Part shown: positions 33,723-43,056 of the stretch, piece by piece | Layout: each line of letters begins with the position of its first letter | How positions within the stretch are numbered: the first letter of the stretch is position 1 | Assembly: GCF_014649775.1 (NCBI RefSeq) | Contig: NZ_BMTR01000016.1 | Span: forward strand, 62,001-126,000 | Direction: 5' to 3' | DNA: 64,000 bases | From: Streptomyces longisporoflavus | GTDB lineage: Bacteria > Actinomycetota > Actinomycetes > Streptomycetales > Streptomycetaceae | The notes under the pieces: generated by a model | The model's database searches: none | Seen by the model: the letters and a program-made list of their open reading frames with translations, nothing else | What the model was told of the DNA's origin: nothing | Translations under genes and position numbers: made by a program

Positions 33723-34063
33723 CGGGGCGGGCGCGGCGACTCCTGGCGGGCGCCCTCGCGGCAGGCGTCCTCGCGCCCGCACTGCTCACCGGATGCGCCC
33801 AATCGGTGGACCCGATCGAGAGGCTCGGCAGAAAGGCGGCGGAGAAGGTCCCGCCGCGAAAGCCGGCCCCGTCGCCAGGCTGCGGGCAGGGGGCGGGCAA
33901 CACGGCCGCACCATCTGCCGCTGCACCGGAAACAGGGCGGGGCCCGGCCGCCGGAGAGGAGCGGGGCCCGGCCGCCGGGAAGGAACCGACGCCCCCCGAA
34001 ATGCGTTGCCCGGAGGGGCGGCGGGGCGCCCCCGAGCCGCCGCGGAGCAGCCCGTCACCATAA
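33719..34063 (+). CDS. Small Pro-rich lipoprotein
   Basis: 114 residues from a GTG that overlaps the deacetylase stop (GTGA). The N-terminus is VTGRARRLLAGALAAGVLAPALLTGCAQ, a lipoprotein signal with LLTGC. The rest is Pro/Gly/Glu-rich and disordered, with two more Cys residues (PGCGQG and EMRCPEG). No known domain. Translational coupling suggests that it acts with the deacetylase at the cell surface. Confidence 0.75.
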   Translation: MTGRARRLLAGALAAGVLAPALLTGCAQSVDPIERLGRKAAEKVPPRKPAPSPGCGQGAGNTAAPSAAAPETGRGPAAGEERGPAAGKEPTPPEMRCPEGRRGAPEPPRSSPSP

Positions 34064-34079
34064 GACCCGTGTCAGCGAA

Positions 34080-34106
34080 TTAGCAGTCCGCTTGACCGAG
34101 TGCTAA
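34080..34106. promoter_or_regulatory. CIRCE element 1 (HrcA operator)
   Basis: TTAGCAGTC-N9-GAGTGCTAA differs from the consensus TTAGCACTC-N9-GAGTGCTAA at one base. It overlaps the -35 region of the groES promoter. Confidence 0.92.
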
Positions 34107-34121
34107 TCGCCGTCCTAGTCT
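34092..34121 (+). promoter_or_regulatory. groES-groEL1 promoter
   Basis: TTGACC (34092-34097) and TAGTCT (34116-34121), 18 bp apart, lie between the two CIRCE elements, with transcription predicted to start at about 34128. Repression by HrcA at either side would block it. Confidence 0.8.
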
Positions 34122-34126
34122 CGCCC

Positions 34127-34153
34127 TTGGCACTCACCACTGGAGAGTGCCAA
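34127..34153. promoter_or_regulatory. CIRCE element 2 (HrcA operator)
   Basis: TTGGCACTC-N9-GAGTGCCAA is a perfect inverted repeat with 9-bp arms, one base per arm away from the consensus, and starts at the predicted transcription start. Confidence 0.92.
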
Positions 34154-34249
34154 CAGCGACGGGCAGGTCCGGCACCCGCGACGACGGATCCACCTGGTCG
34201 CCACCCCAGACTGTTAACCCCGTAGATCTCCGAAGGGGGAGACCGGATC

Positions 34250-34558
34250 GTGACGACCGCCAGCTCCAAGGTTGCCATCAAGCCGCTCGAGGACCGCATT
34301 GTGGTCCAGCCGCTCGACGCCGAGCAGACCACGGCCTCTGGCCTGGTCATTCCGGACACCGCGAAGGAGAAGCCCCAGGAGGGTGCTGTCCTCGCCGTGG
34401 GCCCGGGCCGCTTCGAGAACGGCGAGCGCCTGCCGCTCGACGTGAAGGTCGGCGATGTCGTGCTGTACAGCAAGTACGGCGGCACCGAGGTGAAGTACAA
34501 CGGCGACGAGTACCTCGTCCTCTCGGCTCGCGACGTGCTCGCGATCGTCGAGAAGTAA
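34250..34558 (+). CDS. groES: Co-chaperonin GroES
   Basis: 102 residues from a GTG with AGGGGGAGA upstream. VAIKPLEDRIVVQPLDAEQTTASGLVIPDTAKEKPQEG contains the mobile loop that docks to GroEL (read in pieces), and KYGGTEVKYNGDEYLVLSARDVLAIVE is the C-terminal half. It forms the heptameric lid of the chaperonin. Regulated by HrcA through two CIRCE elements. Confidence 0.98.
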   Translation: MTTASSKVAIKPLEDRIVVQPLDAEQTTASGLVIPDTAKEKPQEGAVLAVGPGRFENGERLPLDVKVGDVVLYSKYGGTEVKYNGDEYLVLSARDVLAIVEK

Positions 34559-34600
34559 TTCACCCGCTTTACCTGCCTAACCAGCAGATTTGCTTGTGAG

Positions 34601-34650
34601 CTGCGCCCCTGGTCACCCCGCTGCTGATTGCCGGGCGGCGAGGGGCGCAG
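34601..34650 (+). terminator. Hairpin between groES and groEL1
   Basis: CTGCGCCCCT pairs perfectly with AGGGGCGCAG across a 30-nt GC-rich loop. It may be a processing or attenuation site that sets the ratio of the two chaperonin mRNAs. It partly resembles the dispersed GCGCAGTT repeat family. Confidence 0.55.
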
Positions 34651-34720
34651 TTCGTTGCTGCACATTTCCCGGGGGTTCCCCCCGGACCCCCTGAGTTTTC
34701 GAGAGGGCTGAACCGCTCCC

Positions 34721-36349
<1,629 letters not shown>

Positions 36350-36377
36350 CCCCGCCTGACGCTTGCGCTTGGCTGTA

Positions 36378-36419
36378 ACGGAGGCCCGGTACCCCGCGTT
36401 GGGGGTGCCGGGCCTCCGT
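36378..36419 (+). terminator. Terminator after groEL1
   Basis: ACGGAGGCCCGG pairs with CCGGGCCTCCGT, continued by TACCCC with GGGGTG, giving a stem of about 18 bp with a short loop; it starts 28 nt after the stop. Confidence 0.88.
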
Positions 36420-36451
36420 GCGTTCTCCAGCGCGGGCCCGTCGTGGCTTGT

Positions 36452-36473
36452 CGCGCAGTTCACCGCGCCCCTT
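36452..36473 (+). repeat. Dispersed Streptomyces intergenic repeat, copy 2
   Basis: CGCGCAGTT-C-ACCGCGCCCCTT matches the element at 9737-9758 with one difference. It lies between the groEL1 terminator and the convergent SDR gene. Confidence 0.65.
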
Positions 36474-36487
36474 GAGGGGCGCTCTTA

Positions 36488-37261
36488 CTACTGCGGGCCG
36501 TACTTCCTGCCCGTACGGGATGTCACGCCGCTCAGCAGCGCCCGCGGCGTCACCTTCACCACGCCCATCAGCGCCTTGTAGCGCGGGTCCGGGATGGAGA
36601 GGGTCTTGCCGCGCGCCAAGTCGGCCAGCGCCGCCGCGACCAGCTTGTCCGCGTCCAGCCACATCCACTTGGGGATGTTGGACGTCCCCATGCCGGCGCG
36701 CTCGTGGAACTCGGTCCGTACGAATCCGGGGCACAGGGCCATCAGCCGCAGCCCCGAGCCCGCCAGATCCTTCGCCGCTCCCTGCGTGAACTGCACGACC
36801 CACGCCTTCGAAGCGCCGTACGTCCCGCGCGGCACGAACGCCGCCACCGAGGCGACGTTGACGACGCCCCCGCGGCCCCGCTCGCGCATCGACTCCGTCG
36901 CCGCCGACGTCAGCCGGAGCACCGCCTCGCAGTGCACCTTGAGCATCGTCAGCTCGTCCTCCATCGGTACTTCCAGGTACTGGCCCTTGTTGCCGAACCC
37001 GGCGTTGTTCACCAGGAGGTCGACCGGATTCCTGCGGTCCGCGAGCCGCTTCTCGACGGCGGCGATCCCGTCGTCCGTCGCGAGGTCCGCGGTCAGGACC
37101 TCCGCCTCGATGCCGTGCCGGTCGTGCAGTTCGGTCGCCTGTTCCCGCAGCCGCTCGGTGTTCCGTGCCACCAGGACCAGGTTGTGGCCGTCACCGGCGA
37201 GCCGCCTGGCGAAGGCCGAGCCGATACCGGCGGTCGATCCCGTAATCAGAGCCGTAGTCAT
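36488..37261 (-). CDS. Short-chain dehydrogenase/reductase
   Basis: 257 residues, classical SDR. The cofactor motif is TGSTAGIGSAFARRLA (residues 7-22), NNAGFG is near 85-90, and the catalytic Tyr and Lys are in YGASKAW with an upstream Ser in VASVAAF. The first-strand residues VARN suggest NADP preference. Substrate unknown. It starts 9 nt after the MOSC gene on the same strand, so the two probably form an operon. Confidence 0.93.
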   Translation of the reverse strand: MTTALITGSTAGIGSAFARRLAGDGHNLVLVARNTERLREQATELHDRHGIEAEVLTADLATDDGIAAVEKRLADRRNPVDLLVNNAGFGNKGQYLEVPMEDELTMLKVHCEAVLRLTSAATESMRERGRGGVVNVASVAAFVPRGTYGASKAWVVQFTQGAAKDLAGSGLRLMALCPGFVRTEFHERAGMGTSNIPKWMWLDADKLVAAALADLARGKTLSIPDPRYKALMGVVKVTPRALLSGVTSRTGRKYGPQ

Positions 37262-37270
37262 GGACCAAGG

Positions 37271-37984
37271 CTAGTGAGAACCAGAGGCCGCCGTGTCGCC
37301 CGGACGGCTCTCGGCCCCGGGCCCGTACTTCTCCACGTACTTGCGCGCCGTCTCCTGCAACTCGGAGTGCAGCGCGTCGCCGGCGGCGAGCAGGCTCGGC
37401 AGGAGTTTGCGCTCCGTCGTGACGGCCCTGAACTGGAGGGCCACCGTGATGTCGTGATCCGGGCTGTGCACGATCTCGATGCTGTCCCCGGCCCGGATCT
37501 CACCCGGTTCGATCACCCGCAGATAGGCGCCCGGGGCGCCCTGCCGCGTGAAGCGCCTGACCCACTTCGTCTCGCCGAGGTGGCCCTGGAAGGTCTGGCA
37601 GGGGATGCGGCCCGACGTCACTTCGAGGAGCAGATCGGGGCCCACGCGCCAGCGCTCGCCGATCTTCGCGCCGTTCACGTCGAGCCCGGACGTCGTGAGG
37701 TTCTCGCCGAAGGCGCCGCCCGGCAGCTTCCGGCCGAGCAGCCGCTCCCACTCGTCGAGATCCTCGCGCGCGTAGGCGTACACCGCCTGGTCGTCCCCGC
37801 CGTGGTGCCGCAGATCGCAGACCTCGTCCCCGGCGAGACCGCTCCCGGCGGTGCCCTTCGCGCCGGGAGCCGCCACCCGTACGGCCCCGTCGGCGGGCTT
37901 CTTGTCGATGCCCGTGCCGCCGGAAGGGGCGTCGGTGTAGTCCACGGCTTTGAACCGGCCCAGATTCACGGAGAGAAGCTTCAT
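37271..37984 (-). CDS. MOSC domain protein (YiiM-like)
   Basis: 237 residues with a MOSC core: GLAGDEVCDLRHHGGDDQAVYAYAREDLDEW, GGAFGENLTTSGLDVNGAKIGERW and a Cys in GRIPCQTFQGHLG at about residue 140. MOSC proteins bind molybdenum cofactor or carry sulfur; YiiM-type proteins are linked to reduction of N-hydroxylated bases. First gene of a two-gene unit with the SDR enzyme, and divergent from a LysR regulator. Confidence 0.92.
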   Translation of the reverse strand: MKLLSVNLGRFKAVDYTDAPSGGTGIDKKPADGAVRVAAPGAKGTAGSGLAGDEVCDLRHHGGDDQAVYAYAREDLDEWERLLGRKLPGGAFGENLTTSGLDVNGAKIGERWRVGPDLLLEVTSGRIPCQTFQGHLGETKWVRRFTRQGAPGAYLRVIEPGEIRAGDSIEIVHSPDHDITVALQFRAVTTERKLLPSLLAAGDALHSELQETARKYVEKYGPGAESRPGDTAASGSH

Positions 37985-38051
37985 GACGAAAGGCTAGGCG
38001 AGCCGGCCCAAAGCGTCGACGCATTATCGGACGCCTGATCCAACCGTCACT

Positions 38052-38057
38052 TATGCT
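38052..38057 (+). promoter_or_regulatory. -10 box for leaderless LysR gene
   Basis: TATGCT followed by 6 nt and then the ATG at 38064; no ribosome binding site. Confidence 0.5.
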
Positions 38058-38063
38058 TGCCGC

Positions 38064-38960
38064 ATGATCGAGGCTCGTCATCTCCGCGTCCTGCGCGCCG
38101 TCGCCGCCACCGGCTCCTTCTCGGCCGCGGCGCGCGATCTCGGCTGCACCCAGCCCGCCGTGAGCCAGCAGATGAAGGCCCTCGAAGCCTCCGCGGGCAC
38201 ACCGCTGCTCATCCGCACGGGCCGTGAGATGCGCCTGACGCAGGCGGGCGAGTCCCTGGTCCGGCACGCCGCGGGCATCCTGGCCGGTCTTACCGCCGCC
38301 GAGGAGGAGGTCGCCGCCATCGCGGGCCTGCGGGCGGGCCGGGTCCGCCTCGTCTCCTTCCCCAGCGGCAGCTCGACGCTGGTGCCCGGCGCGCTCGCCG
38401 CCCTGCGCGCGGCGCACCCCGGCACGCGGGTCTCGCTCGTGGAGGCCGAGCCGCCGCGCTCGGTGGAGATGCTGCGCGAGGGCGACTGCGACGTGGCGCT
38501 GGCCTTCCGCTATGACGGCGCGACCGCCGCCGAGGAGTGGGACGACCTGGTCGTACGGCCACTGCTCGCCGACCGGCTCGTCGGCCTGGTGCCGGAGGGG
38601 CACCGCTTGGCCAAGGCGGACGCGGTCGCCATCGGGGAACTGGCCGACGAGCCGTGGATCGCGGGCTGTCCGCGCTGTCGCAGGCAGCTGGTCGAGGTCT
38701 GCGAGGGAGCGGGTTTCGTGCCCCGCATCGACTTCGCCACCGACGACTACCCCGCGGTGATCGGCCTGGTGGGCGCGGGCCTCGGGGTCGCGGTCCTGCC
38801 CGAGCTCGCCATCGAGTCCGTACGCCCCAGAGGTGCACGCACAGTGACGGTGGAGCCTGCCGTCCAGCGCGAAATCGTCGCGCTCACCCTGCCTGATCTG
38901 GCCCAGGTGCCCGCGGTGGCGGCCACCCTCGACCACTTGGCGCGGGCCGCGGAGCGCTGA
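38064..38960 (+). CDS. LysR-family transcriptional regulator
   Basis: 298 residues. The N-terminal winged helix-turn-helix is MIEARHLRVLRAVAATGSFSAAARDLGCTQPAVSQQMKALE (read in pieces), followed by a periplasmic-binding-like effector domain (about 90-295). It is divergent from the MOSC-SDR pair, the usual arrangement for a LysR protein and its target, so those genes are candidates. The gap contains a GCATTA/TTATGC-type imperfect dyad. Confidence 0.93.
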   Translation: MIEARHLRVLRAVAATGSFSAAARDLGCTQPAVSQQMKALEASAGTPLLIRTGREMRLTQAGESLVRHAAGILAGLTAAEEEVAAIAGLRAGRVRLVSFPSGSSTLVPGALAALRAAHPGTRVSLVEAEPPRSVEMLREGDCDVALAFRYDGATAAEEWDDLVVRPLLADRLVGLVPEGHRLAKADAVAIGELADEPWIAGCPRCRRQLVEVCEGAGFVPRIDFATDDYPAVIGLVGAGLGVAVLPELAIESVRPRGARTVTVEPAVQREIVALTLPDLAQVPAVAATLDHLARAAER

Positions 38961-38976
38961 GCGCCCGTTGAAGAAA

Positions 38977-38992
38977 CGTTCCTTCAGGAACG
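38977..38992. terminator. Small bidirectional hairpin between LysR and whiD
   Basis: CGTTCC-TTCA-GGAACG lies 17 nt after the LysR stop and overlaps the last codons of whiD; it could terminate the + strand transcript. Confidence 0.45.
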
Positions 38993-39349
38993 CGTGACCA
39001 TGCCGCCGTGTGTCGCCGGGGCCGCGGCCGACCCCGCCGGAACCCCTGGTGCGGACGTCGTGACCAGGCGGTTGCGCGCGCGGCCCATGAGCTCTTCGCG
39101 CTCGTCCTCGGTCAGCCCGCCCCACACGCCGTACGGCTCGCGTACCGCGAGGGCGTGAGCAGCGCACTCCGCACGGACCGGGCACCTCATGCAGACCTCC
39201 TTGGCGGAGTTCTCACGCGCGCTGCGCGCCGCGCCCCGCTCGCCCTCCGGGTGGAAGAAGAGCGAGCTGTCGACCCCGCGGCAGGCCGCGAGAAGCTGCC
39301 AGTCCCAGAGATCTGCGTTCGGTCCGGGAAGGCGGGAGAAATCTGCCAT
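38984..39349 (-). CDS. whiD: WhiB-like iron-sulfur regulator WhiD
   Basis: 121 residues. The four Cys ligands of the 4Fe-4S cluster are in LAACRG, KEVCMRC and AECAAH, followed by the GVWGG turn and a basic C-terminus (MGRARNRL) that binds DNA or sigma. The sequence and the position beside bldM match WhiD, needed for late sporulation in Streptomyces. The C-terminal 20 residues are variable. AGGAGA precedes the ATG. Confidence 0.93.
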   Translation of the reverse strand: MADFSRLPGPNADLWDWQLLAACRGVDSSLFFHPEGERGAARSARENSAKEVCMRCPVRAECAAHALAVREPYGVWGGLTEDEREELMGRARNRLVTTSAPGVPAGSAAAPATHGGMVTRS

Positions 39350-39738
39350 TGCGTGTCTCCTGGTGGCCGTTCTGCGCGGATACGGTGCCCACGACCGTAC
39401 ATCTACTGTCTAAGGAGATGAAAATATGACTCATTGGAAAATCTAGCCACAGACACCAGTAAAAGGGAAGGAAACCGTCTAAATGGGGCATGGGTTGTGA
39501 TGAAAGGTTGAGGGTCTGTTGCGCCGTCTGCTCTGTGTCCGCGCCCTCACGTAGAGTGCCGAACGAGGCCGACCGCCCCGTAACTCTTTCGGGTGACCGT
39601 CGTTGAGAGTGCGAGGCGGTTGAAAGAACAAGCGCTCGGGCAGACGTCCGGGAGCGTCAACCGCACAGGTGACGAATATGTACCAGCCTGGAGGCTCAAG
39701 GTGACGCGCAGCAGCTGTGAGAGCCGCGGAGGACAGTC
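39350..39738. other. whiD-bldM intergenic region
   Basis: 389 bp without a gene, and unusually A/T-rich for this genome around 39400-39520. The + strand carries the sigma-BldN promoter for bldM at 39579-39606; the whiD promoter must lie near 39360-39450 on the - strand but I could not fix it. No other ORF here has codon bias or a conserved look. Confidence 0.6.
39579..39606 (+). promoter_or_regulatory. Sigma-BldN promoter of bldM
   Basis: CGTAAC (39579-39584), a 16-bp spacer, and CGTTGA (39601-39606). This is the published type of sigma-BldN recognition sequence, and bldM is a known BldN target. The leader would be about 125 nt long. Confidence 0.88.
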
Positions 39739-40350
39739 ATGACATCCGTCCTCGTCTGCGACGACTCCCCGCTTGCCCGAGAGGCGCTCCGCCGCGCGGT
39801 CGCGACCGTGCCCGGCGTCGAGCGTGTGACGACAGCGGCCAACGGCGAGGAAGTCCTCCGCCGCTGGGGCGCCGACCGCTCGGACCTGATTCTGATGGAC
39901 GTACGCATGCCCGGTCTGGGCGGCGTCGAGACGGTCCGGCGGCTGCTGTCCGCCGACCCCGGTGCGCGCATCATCATGCTCACCGTCGCCGAGGATCTGG
40001 ACGGGGTCGCGCTCGCGGTCGCCGCGGGCGCCCGCGGCTATCTGCACAAGGACGCCTCGCGCGCCGAACTGCGCGCGACCGTCACGCAGGCGCTGGCCGA
40101 CCCGACGTGGCGGCTCGCTCCGCGCAGACTGCGCTCGGCCGAGATGGGCGCGGCGCCCACCCTCACCGCGCGTGAGATCCAGGTGCTCGAAGGCATGAGC
40201 CACGGCCGGTCCAACGCCGAGATCGGACGTGAGCTTTTTCTCTCCGAGGACACGGTCAAGACCCACGCCAGGCGGTTGTTCAAGAAGCTCGGCGCCTCGG
40301 ACCGCGCGCACGCCGTGGCGCTCGGTTTCCGCTGGGGCCTGGTCCGATAG
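39739..40350 (+). CDS. bldM: Response regulator BldM
   Basis: 203 residues. An N-terminal receiver domain (MTSVLVCDDSPLAREALRRA, phosphorylation-site region LILMDVRMPGLGG) and a C-terminal NarL/LuxR-type helix-turn-helix (LTAREIQVLEGMSHGRSNAEIGRELFLSEDTVKTHARRLFKKL, read in pieces). The sequence and its place next to whiD identify BldM, an atypical regulator of aerial growth and sporulation that is reported to act without phosphorylation, as a homodimer or with WhiI. GGAGGA precedes the ATG. A hairpin begins 4 nt after the stop. Confidence 0.95.
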   Translation: MTSVLVCDDSPLAREALRRAVATVPGVERVTTAANGEEVLRRWGADRSDLILMDVRMPGLGGVETVRRLLSADPGARIIMLTVAEDLDGVALAVAAGARGYLHKDASRAELRATVTQALADPTWRLAPRRLRSAEMGAAPTLTAREIQVLEGMSHGRSNAEIGRELFLSEDTVKTHARRLFKKLGASDRAHAVALGFRWGLVR

Positions 40351-40354
40351 GTGT

Positions 40355-40436
40355 ATCGCCGTGCGGGCACGGCGATCCCCGCCCGCCGAGTGGTGGGCGG
40401 GGTCACGGACGCCCGTCGCTCCCCCTCCGGGGAGCG
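40355..40436 (+). terminator. Three successive hairpins after bldM
   Basis: ATCGCCGTGC-GG-GCACGGCGAT (40355-40376), CCCCGCCC-N10-GGGCGGGG (40377-40402) and CGCTCCCC-CTCC-GGGGAGCG (40417-40436). All arms are perfect. Together they should insulate bldM from shbA. Confidence 0.8.
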
Positions 40437-40526
40437 GTTGCCGTTGCTTCGCCGCCGATGCCGCATCCTTGAGGTGTGGAGTTCCTCGGGGACAGGTCGG
40501 TCGAGCGGGAGGGGAGGGCGCACGAC

Positions 40527-41192
40527 ATGAGTTCCGGCGCACCTGCTCATAACGCTTCGGTGCACAACTACGGACGTGGTGCCACGGATCAATCAGCGCC
40601 AAGGCACCATGGACCGATGCGCGATGACAAGACGACGGTGATCGGTGCCCTCGTCCTTCGCGCGGTCGAGGGTGATGAGCAGGCCACGCACGATCTTCTG
40701 GCCCACGTGCACCCCCTGGCGCTGCGGTACTGCCGCACACGGCTCTCTCGACTGCCCGGTGACGCAAGGCACTTCGTGGAGGACTTGGCGCAGGAAGTCT
40801 GCGTCGCGGTCCTGCTCGCGCTGCCGCGCTACAAGGACACCGGGCGTCCCTTCGAGGCGTTCGTCTTCGCGATCGCCGCGCACAAGGTCGCCGATCTGCA
40901 GCGTGCGGCGATGCGCCATCCCGGATCCACGGCGGTGCCGTCGGACGAGATGCCGGAGCGGCCCGACGATTCCCTCGGTCCCGAGGAGCGCGCGCTGCTC
41001 AGCAGCGACGCCGAGTGGGCCAAGAAGCTCATGGCCAATCTCTCGGAGAACCAGCGCGAGCTGCTGCTCCTGAGGATCGCGGTCGGGCTCACGGCCGAGG
41101 AGACCGGGCAGATGCTGGGCATGTCCCCGGGGGCTGTGCGCGTCGCGCAGCACCGGGCGTTGAGTCGGTTGCGGGCACTGGCCGAGCAGTAG
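40527..41192 (+). CDS. shbA: RNA polymerase sigma factor ShbA
   Basis: 221 residues from the ATG at 40527, chosen because GGGAGGGGAGGG lies upstream; a GTG at 40476 and an ATG at 40617 (MRDDKTTVIGALV) are alternatives. Sigma region 2 spans about 60-125 (YCRTRLSRLPGDARHFVEDLAQEVCVAVL) and region 4 about 150-215 (LSENQRELLLLRIAVGLTAEETGQMLGMSPGAVRVAQHRALSRLRAL, in pieces). The position between bldM and guaB matches ShbA, reported to drive transcription of the principal sigma gene hrdB. No anti-sigma gene is adjacent. Confidence 0.88.
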   Translation: MSSGAPAHNASVHNYGRGATDQSAPRHHGPMRDDKTTVIGALVLRAVEGDEQATHDLLAHVHPLALRYCRTRLSRLPGDARHFVEDLAQEVCVAVLLALPRYKDTGRPFEAFVFAIAAHKVADLQRAAMRHPGSTAVPSDEMPERPDDSLGPEERALLSSDAEWAKKLMANLSENQRELLLLRIAVGLTAEETGQMLGMSPGAVRVAQHRALSRLRALAEQ

Positions 41193-41298
41193 TCGCGGGC
41201 AGCGCCCGCGCAGTGACGATCAGCGGTTGTCCGACGGGCGTCTTCGGTGTCCATTCGTGCCGTATGAACGTACAAACCTGATCGATGATCTTGATCGT

Positions 41299-41324
41299 GG
41301 AATGAGACACCCTCCGTTCCCGTT
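41299..41324 (+). promoter_or_regulatory. Candidate sigma-R promoter of guaB
   Basis: GGAAT (41299-41303), exactly 18 bp, then GTT (41322-41324) fits the sigma-R consensus GGGAAT-N18-GTT except for the first G. A TAGCAT hexamer at 41324-41329 could also serve the principal sigma factor. The guaB ATG is 45 nt downstream. Confidence 0.6.
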
Positions 41325-41368
41325 AGCATGGACATCCGCACCGATCAAGGCCATTTGGGGAAGGTGTC

Positions 41369-42886
41369 ATGACTGCAAACGGCGGTTCTTCGACTGGGGT
41401 GCCCGAGAAATTCGCGACGCTCGGGCTGACCTACGACGACGTGCTGCTGCTGCCCGGCGCGTCGGACATGGCGCCGGACCAGATCGACACTTCCTCGCTC
41501 ATCTCGAAGAACGTGCGCGTGAACGTCCCGCTGCTGTCCGCGGCGATGGACAAGGTCACCGAGTCCCGCATGGCGATCGCCATGGCGCGACAGGGCGGCG
41601 TCGGCGTACTGCACCGCAATCTCTCCATCGCGGACCAGGCCAACCAGGTCGACCTCGTCAAGCGCTCCGAGTCCGGCATGGTCACCGACCCGATCACGGT
41701 GCACCCGGACGCGACGCTCGCCGAGGCCGACGCGATCTGCGCCAAGTTCCGCATCAGCGGCGTCCCGGTGACCGACCCGGCGGGCAAGCTGCTCGGCATC
41801 GTCACCAACCGCGACATGGCCTTCGAGACGGACCGCACGCGCCAGGTGCGCGAGGTCATGACGCCGATGCCGCTCGTCACCGGCAAGGTCGGGATCTCCG
41901 GCGTGGACGCCATGGAGCTGCTGCGCCGCCACAAGATCGAGAAGCTTCCGCTCGTCGACGACAGCGGCGTCCTCAAGGGCCTCATCACGGTCAAGGACTT
42001 CGTCAAGGCCGAGAAGTACCCCGGCGCCGCCAAGGACAGCGAGGGCCGCCTCCTGGTGGGCGCCGCCGTCGGTGTCGCGGGTGACGCCTACGAGCGTGCC
42101 CAGGCCCTGATCGAGGCGGGCGTCGACTTCATCGTCGTCGACACCGCGCACGGCCACTCCCGCCTGGTGGGCGACATGGTCGCCAAGATCAAGTCGAACG
42201 CCGCGGGCGTGGACGTCATCGGCGGCAACATCGCCACCCGTGACGGCGCCAAGTCCCTCATCGACGCCGGTGTCGACGGCATCAAGGTCGGCGTCGGACC
42301 GGGCTCCATCTGTACGACGCGTGTCGTCGCCGGCATCGGCGTACCGCAGGTCACGGCCATCTACGAAGCGTCGCTCGCCGCCAAGGAGGCCGGTGTCCCG
42401 GTCATCGGCGACGGCGGCCTGCAGTACTCCGGCGACATCGCCAAGGCGCTCGTCGCCGGCGCGGACACGGTCATGCTGGGCTCGCTGCTCGCCGGCTGCG
42501 AGGAGTCCCCGGGTGAGCTGATGTTCATCAACGGCAAGCAGTTCAAGTCGTACCGCGGCATGGGCTCGCTCGGCGCGATGCAGACCCGCGGCGACCGCAA
42601 GTCCTTCTCCAAGGACCGCTACTTCCAGGAGGGCGTCGCCTCCGACGAGAAGCTGGTGCCCGAGGGCATCGAGGGCCAGGTCCCCTACCGCGGCCCGCTC
42701 TCCTCGGTCGTGCACCAGCTGGTCGGCGGTCTGCGCCAGTCGATGTTCTACGTAGGCGGCCGGACCGTTCCGGAGCTCCAGGAGAACGGCCGTTTCGTAC
42801 GGATCACCTCGGCGGGCCTCAAGGAGAGCCACCCGCACGACATCCAGATGACGGTCGAGGCGCCGAACTACACGAACAAGCGCTGA
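41369..42886 (+). CDS. guaB: Inosine-5'-monophosphate dehydrogenase
   Basis: 505 residues. It oxidises IMP to XMP with NAD in guanine nucleotide synthesis. A TIM barrel is interrupted by two CBS domains (about residues 110-225, with PDATLAEADAICAKFRISGVPV). The catalytic Cys is in VGPGSICTTRVVAG, and GDGGLQYSGDIAKAL and the RGMGSLGAM flap follow. AAGGTGTC precedes the ATG. guaB3 lies 170 nt downstream on the same strand behind a hairpin. Confidence 0.97.
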   Translation: MTANGGSSTGVPEKFATLGLTYDDVLLLPGASDMAPDQIDTSSLISKNVRVNVPLLSAAMDKVTESRMAIAMARQGGVGVLHRNLSIADQANQVDLVKRSESGMVTDPITVHPDATLAEADAICAKFRISGVPVTDPAGKLLGIVTNRDMAFETDRTRQVREVMTPMPLVTGKVGISGVDAMELLRRHKIEKLPLVDDSGVLKGLITVKDFVKAEKYPGAAKDSEGRLLVGAAVGVAGDAYERAQALIEAGVDFIVVDTAHGHSRLVGDMVAKIKSNAAGVDVIGGNIATRDGAKSLIDAGVDGIKVGVGPGSICTTRVVAGIGVPQVTAIYEASLAAKEAGVPVIGDGGLQYSGDIAKALVAGADTVMLGSLLAGCEESPGELMFINGKQFKSYRGMGSLGAMQTRGDRKSFSKDRYFQEGVASDEKLVPEGIEGQVPYRGPLSSVVHQLVGGLRQSMFYVGGRTVPELQENGRFVRITSAGLKESHPHDIQMTVEAPNYTNKR

Positions 42887-42936
42887 CGGCCACGGAGGCC
42901 GAAAATCGCTGACGGCGCTCCACGCGCGCGCGTGCA

Positions 42937-42965
42937 GGGGCGGTCCGGATTCCCCGGGCCGCCCC
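42937..42965 (+). terminator. Hairpin after guaB
   Basis: GGGGCGG pairs with CCGCCCC around a GC-rich loop, 51 nt after the guaB stop. Confidence 0.65.
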
Positions 42966-43000
42966 CTTCGCGCGCGTCGGGGATACTGGAGCGGCAGACC

Positions 43001-43044
43001 AGTGCCGAAGTGCCGAAGAAGTGCGAAGTACCGAAGAAAGCTGA
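43001..43044 (+). repeat. Short iterated motif in the guaB3 leader
   Basis: AGTGCCGA, AGTGCCGAAGA, AGTGCGA and AGTACCGAAGA follow one another directly, ending 13 nt before the guaB3 GTG. It may be an unstructured leader, a slippage product, or a protein-binding array. Confidence 0.5.
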
Positions 43045-43056
43045 AGGGCCACCCAC

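Noticed and set aside
39189..39413. ORF antisense to the start of whiD
   Set aside because: Overlaps whiD and reads as low-complexity; the intergenic part has no coding signal.
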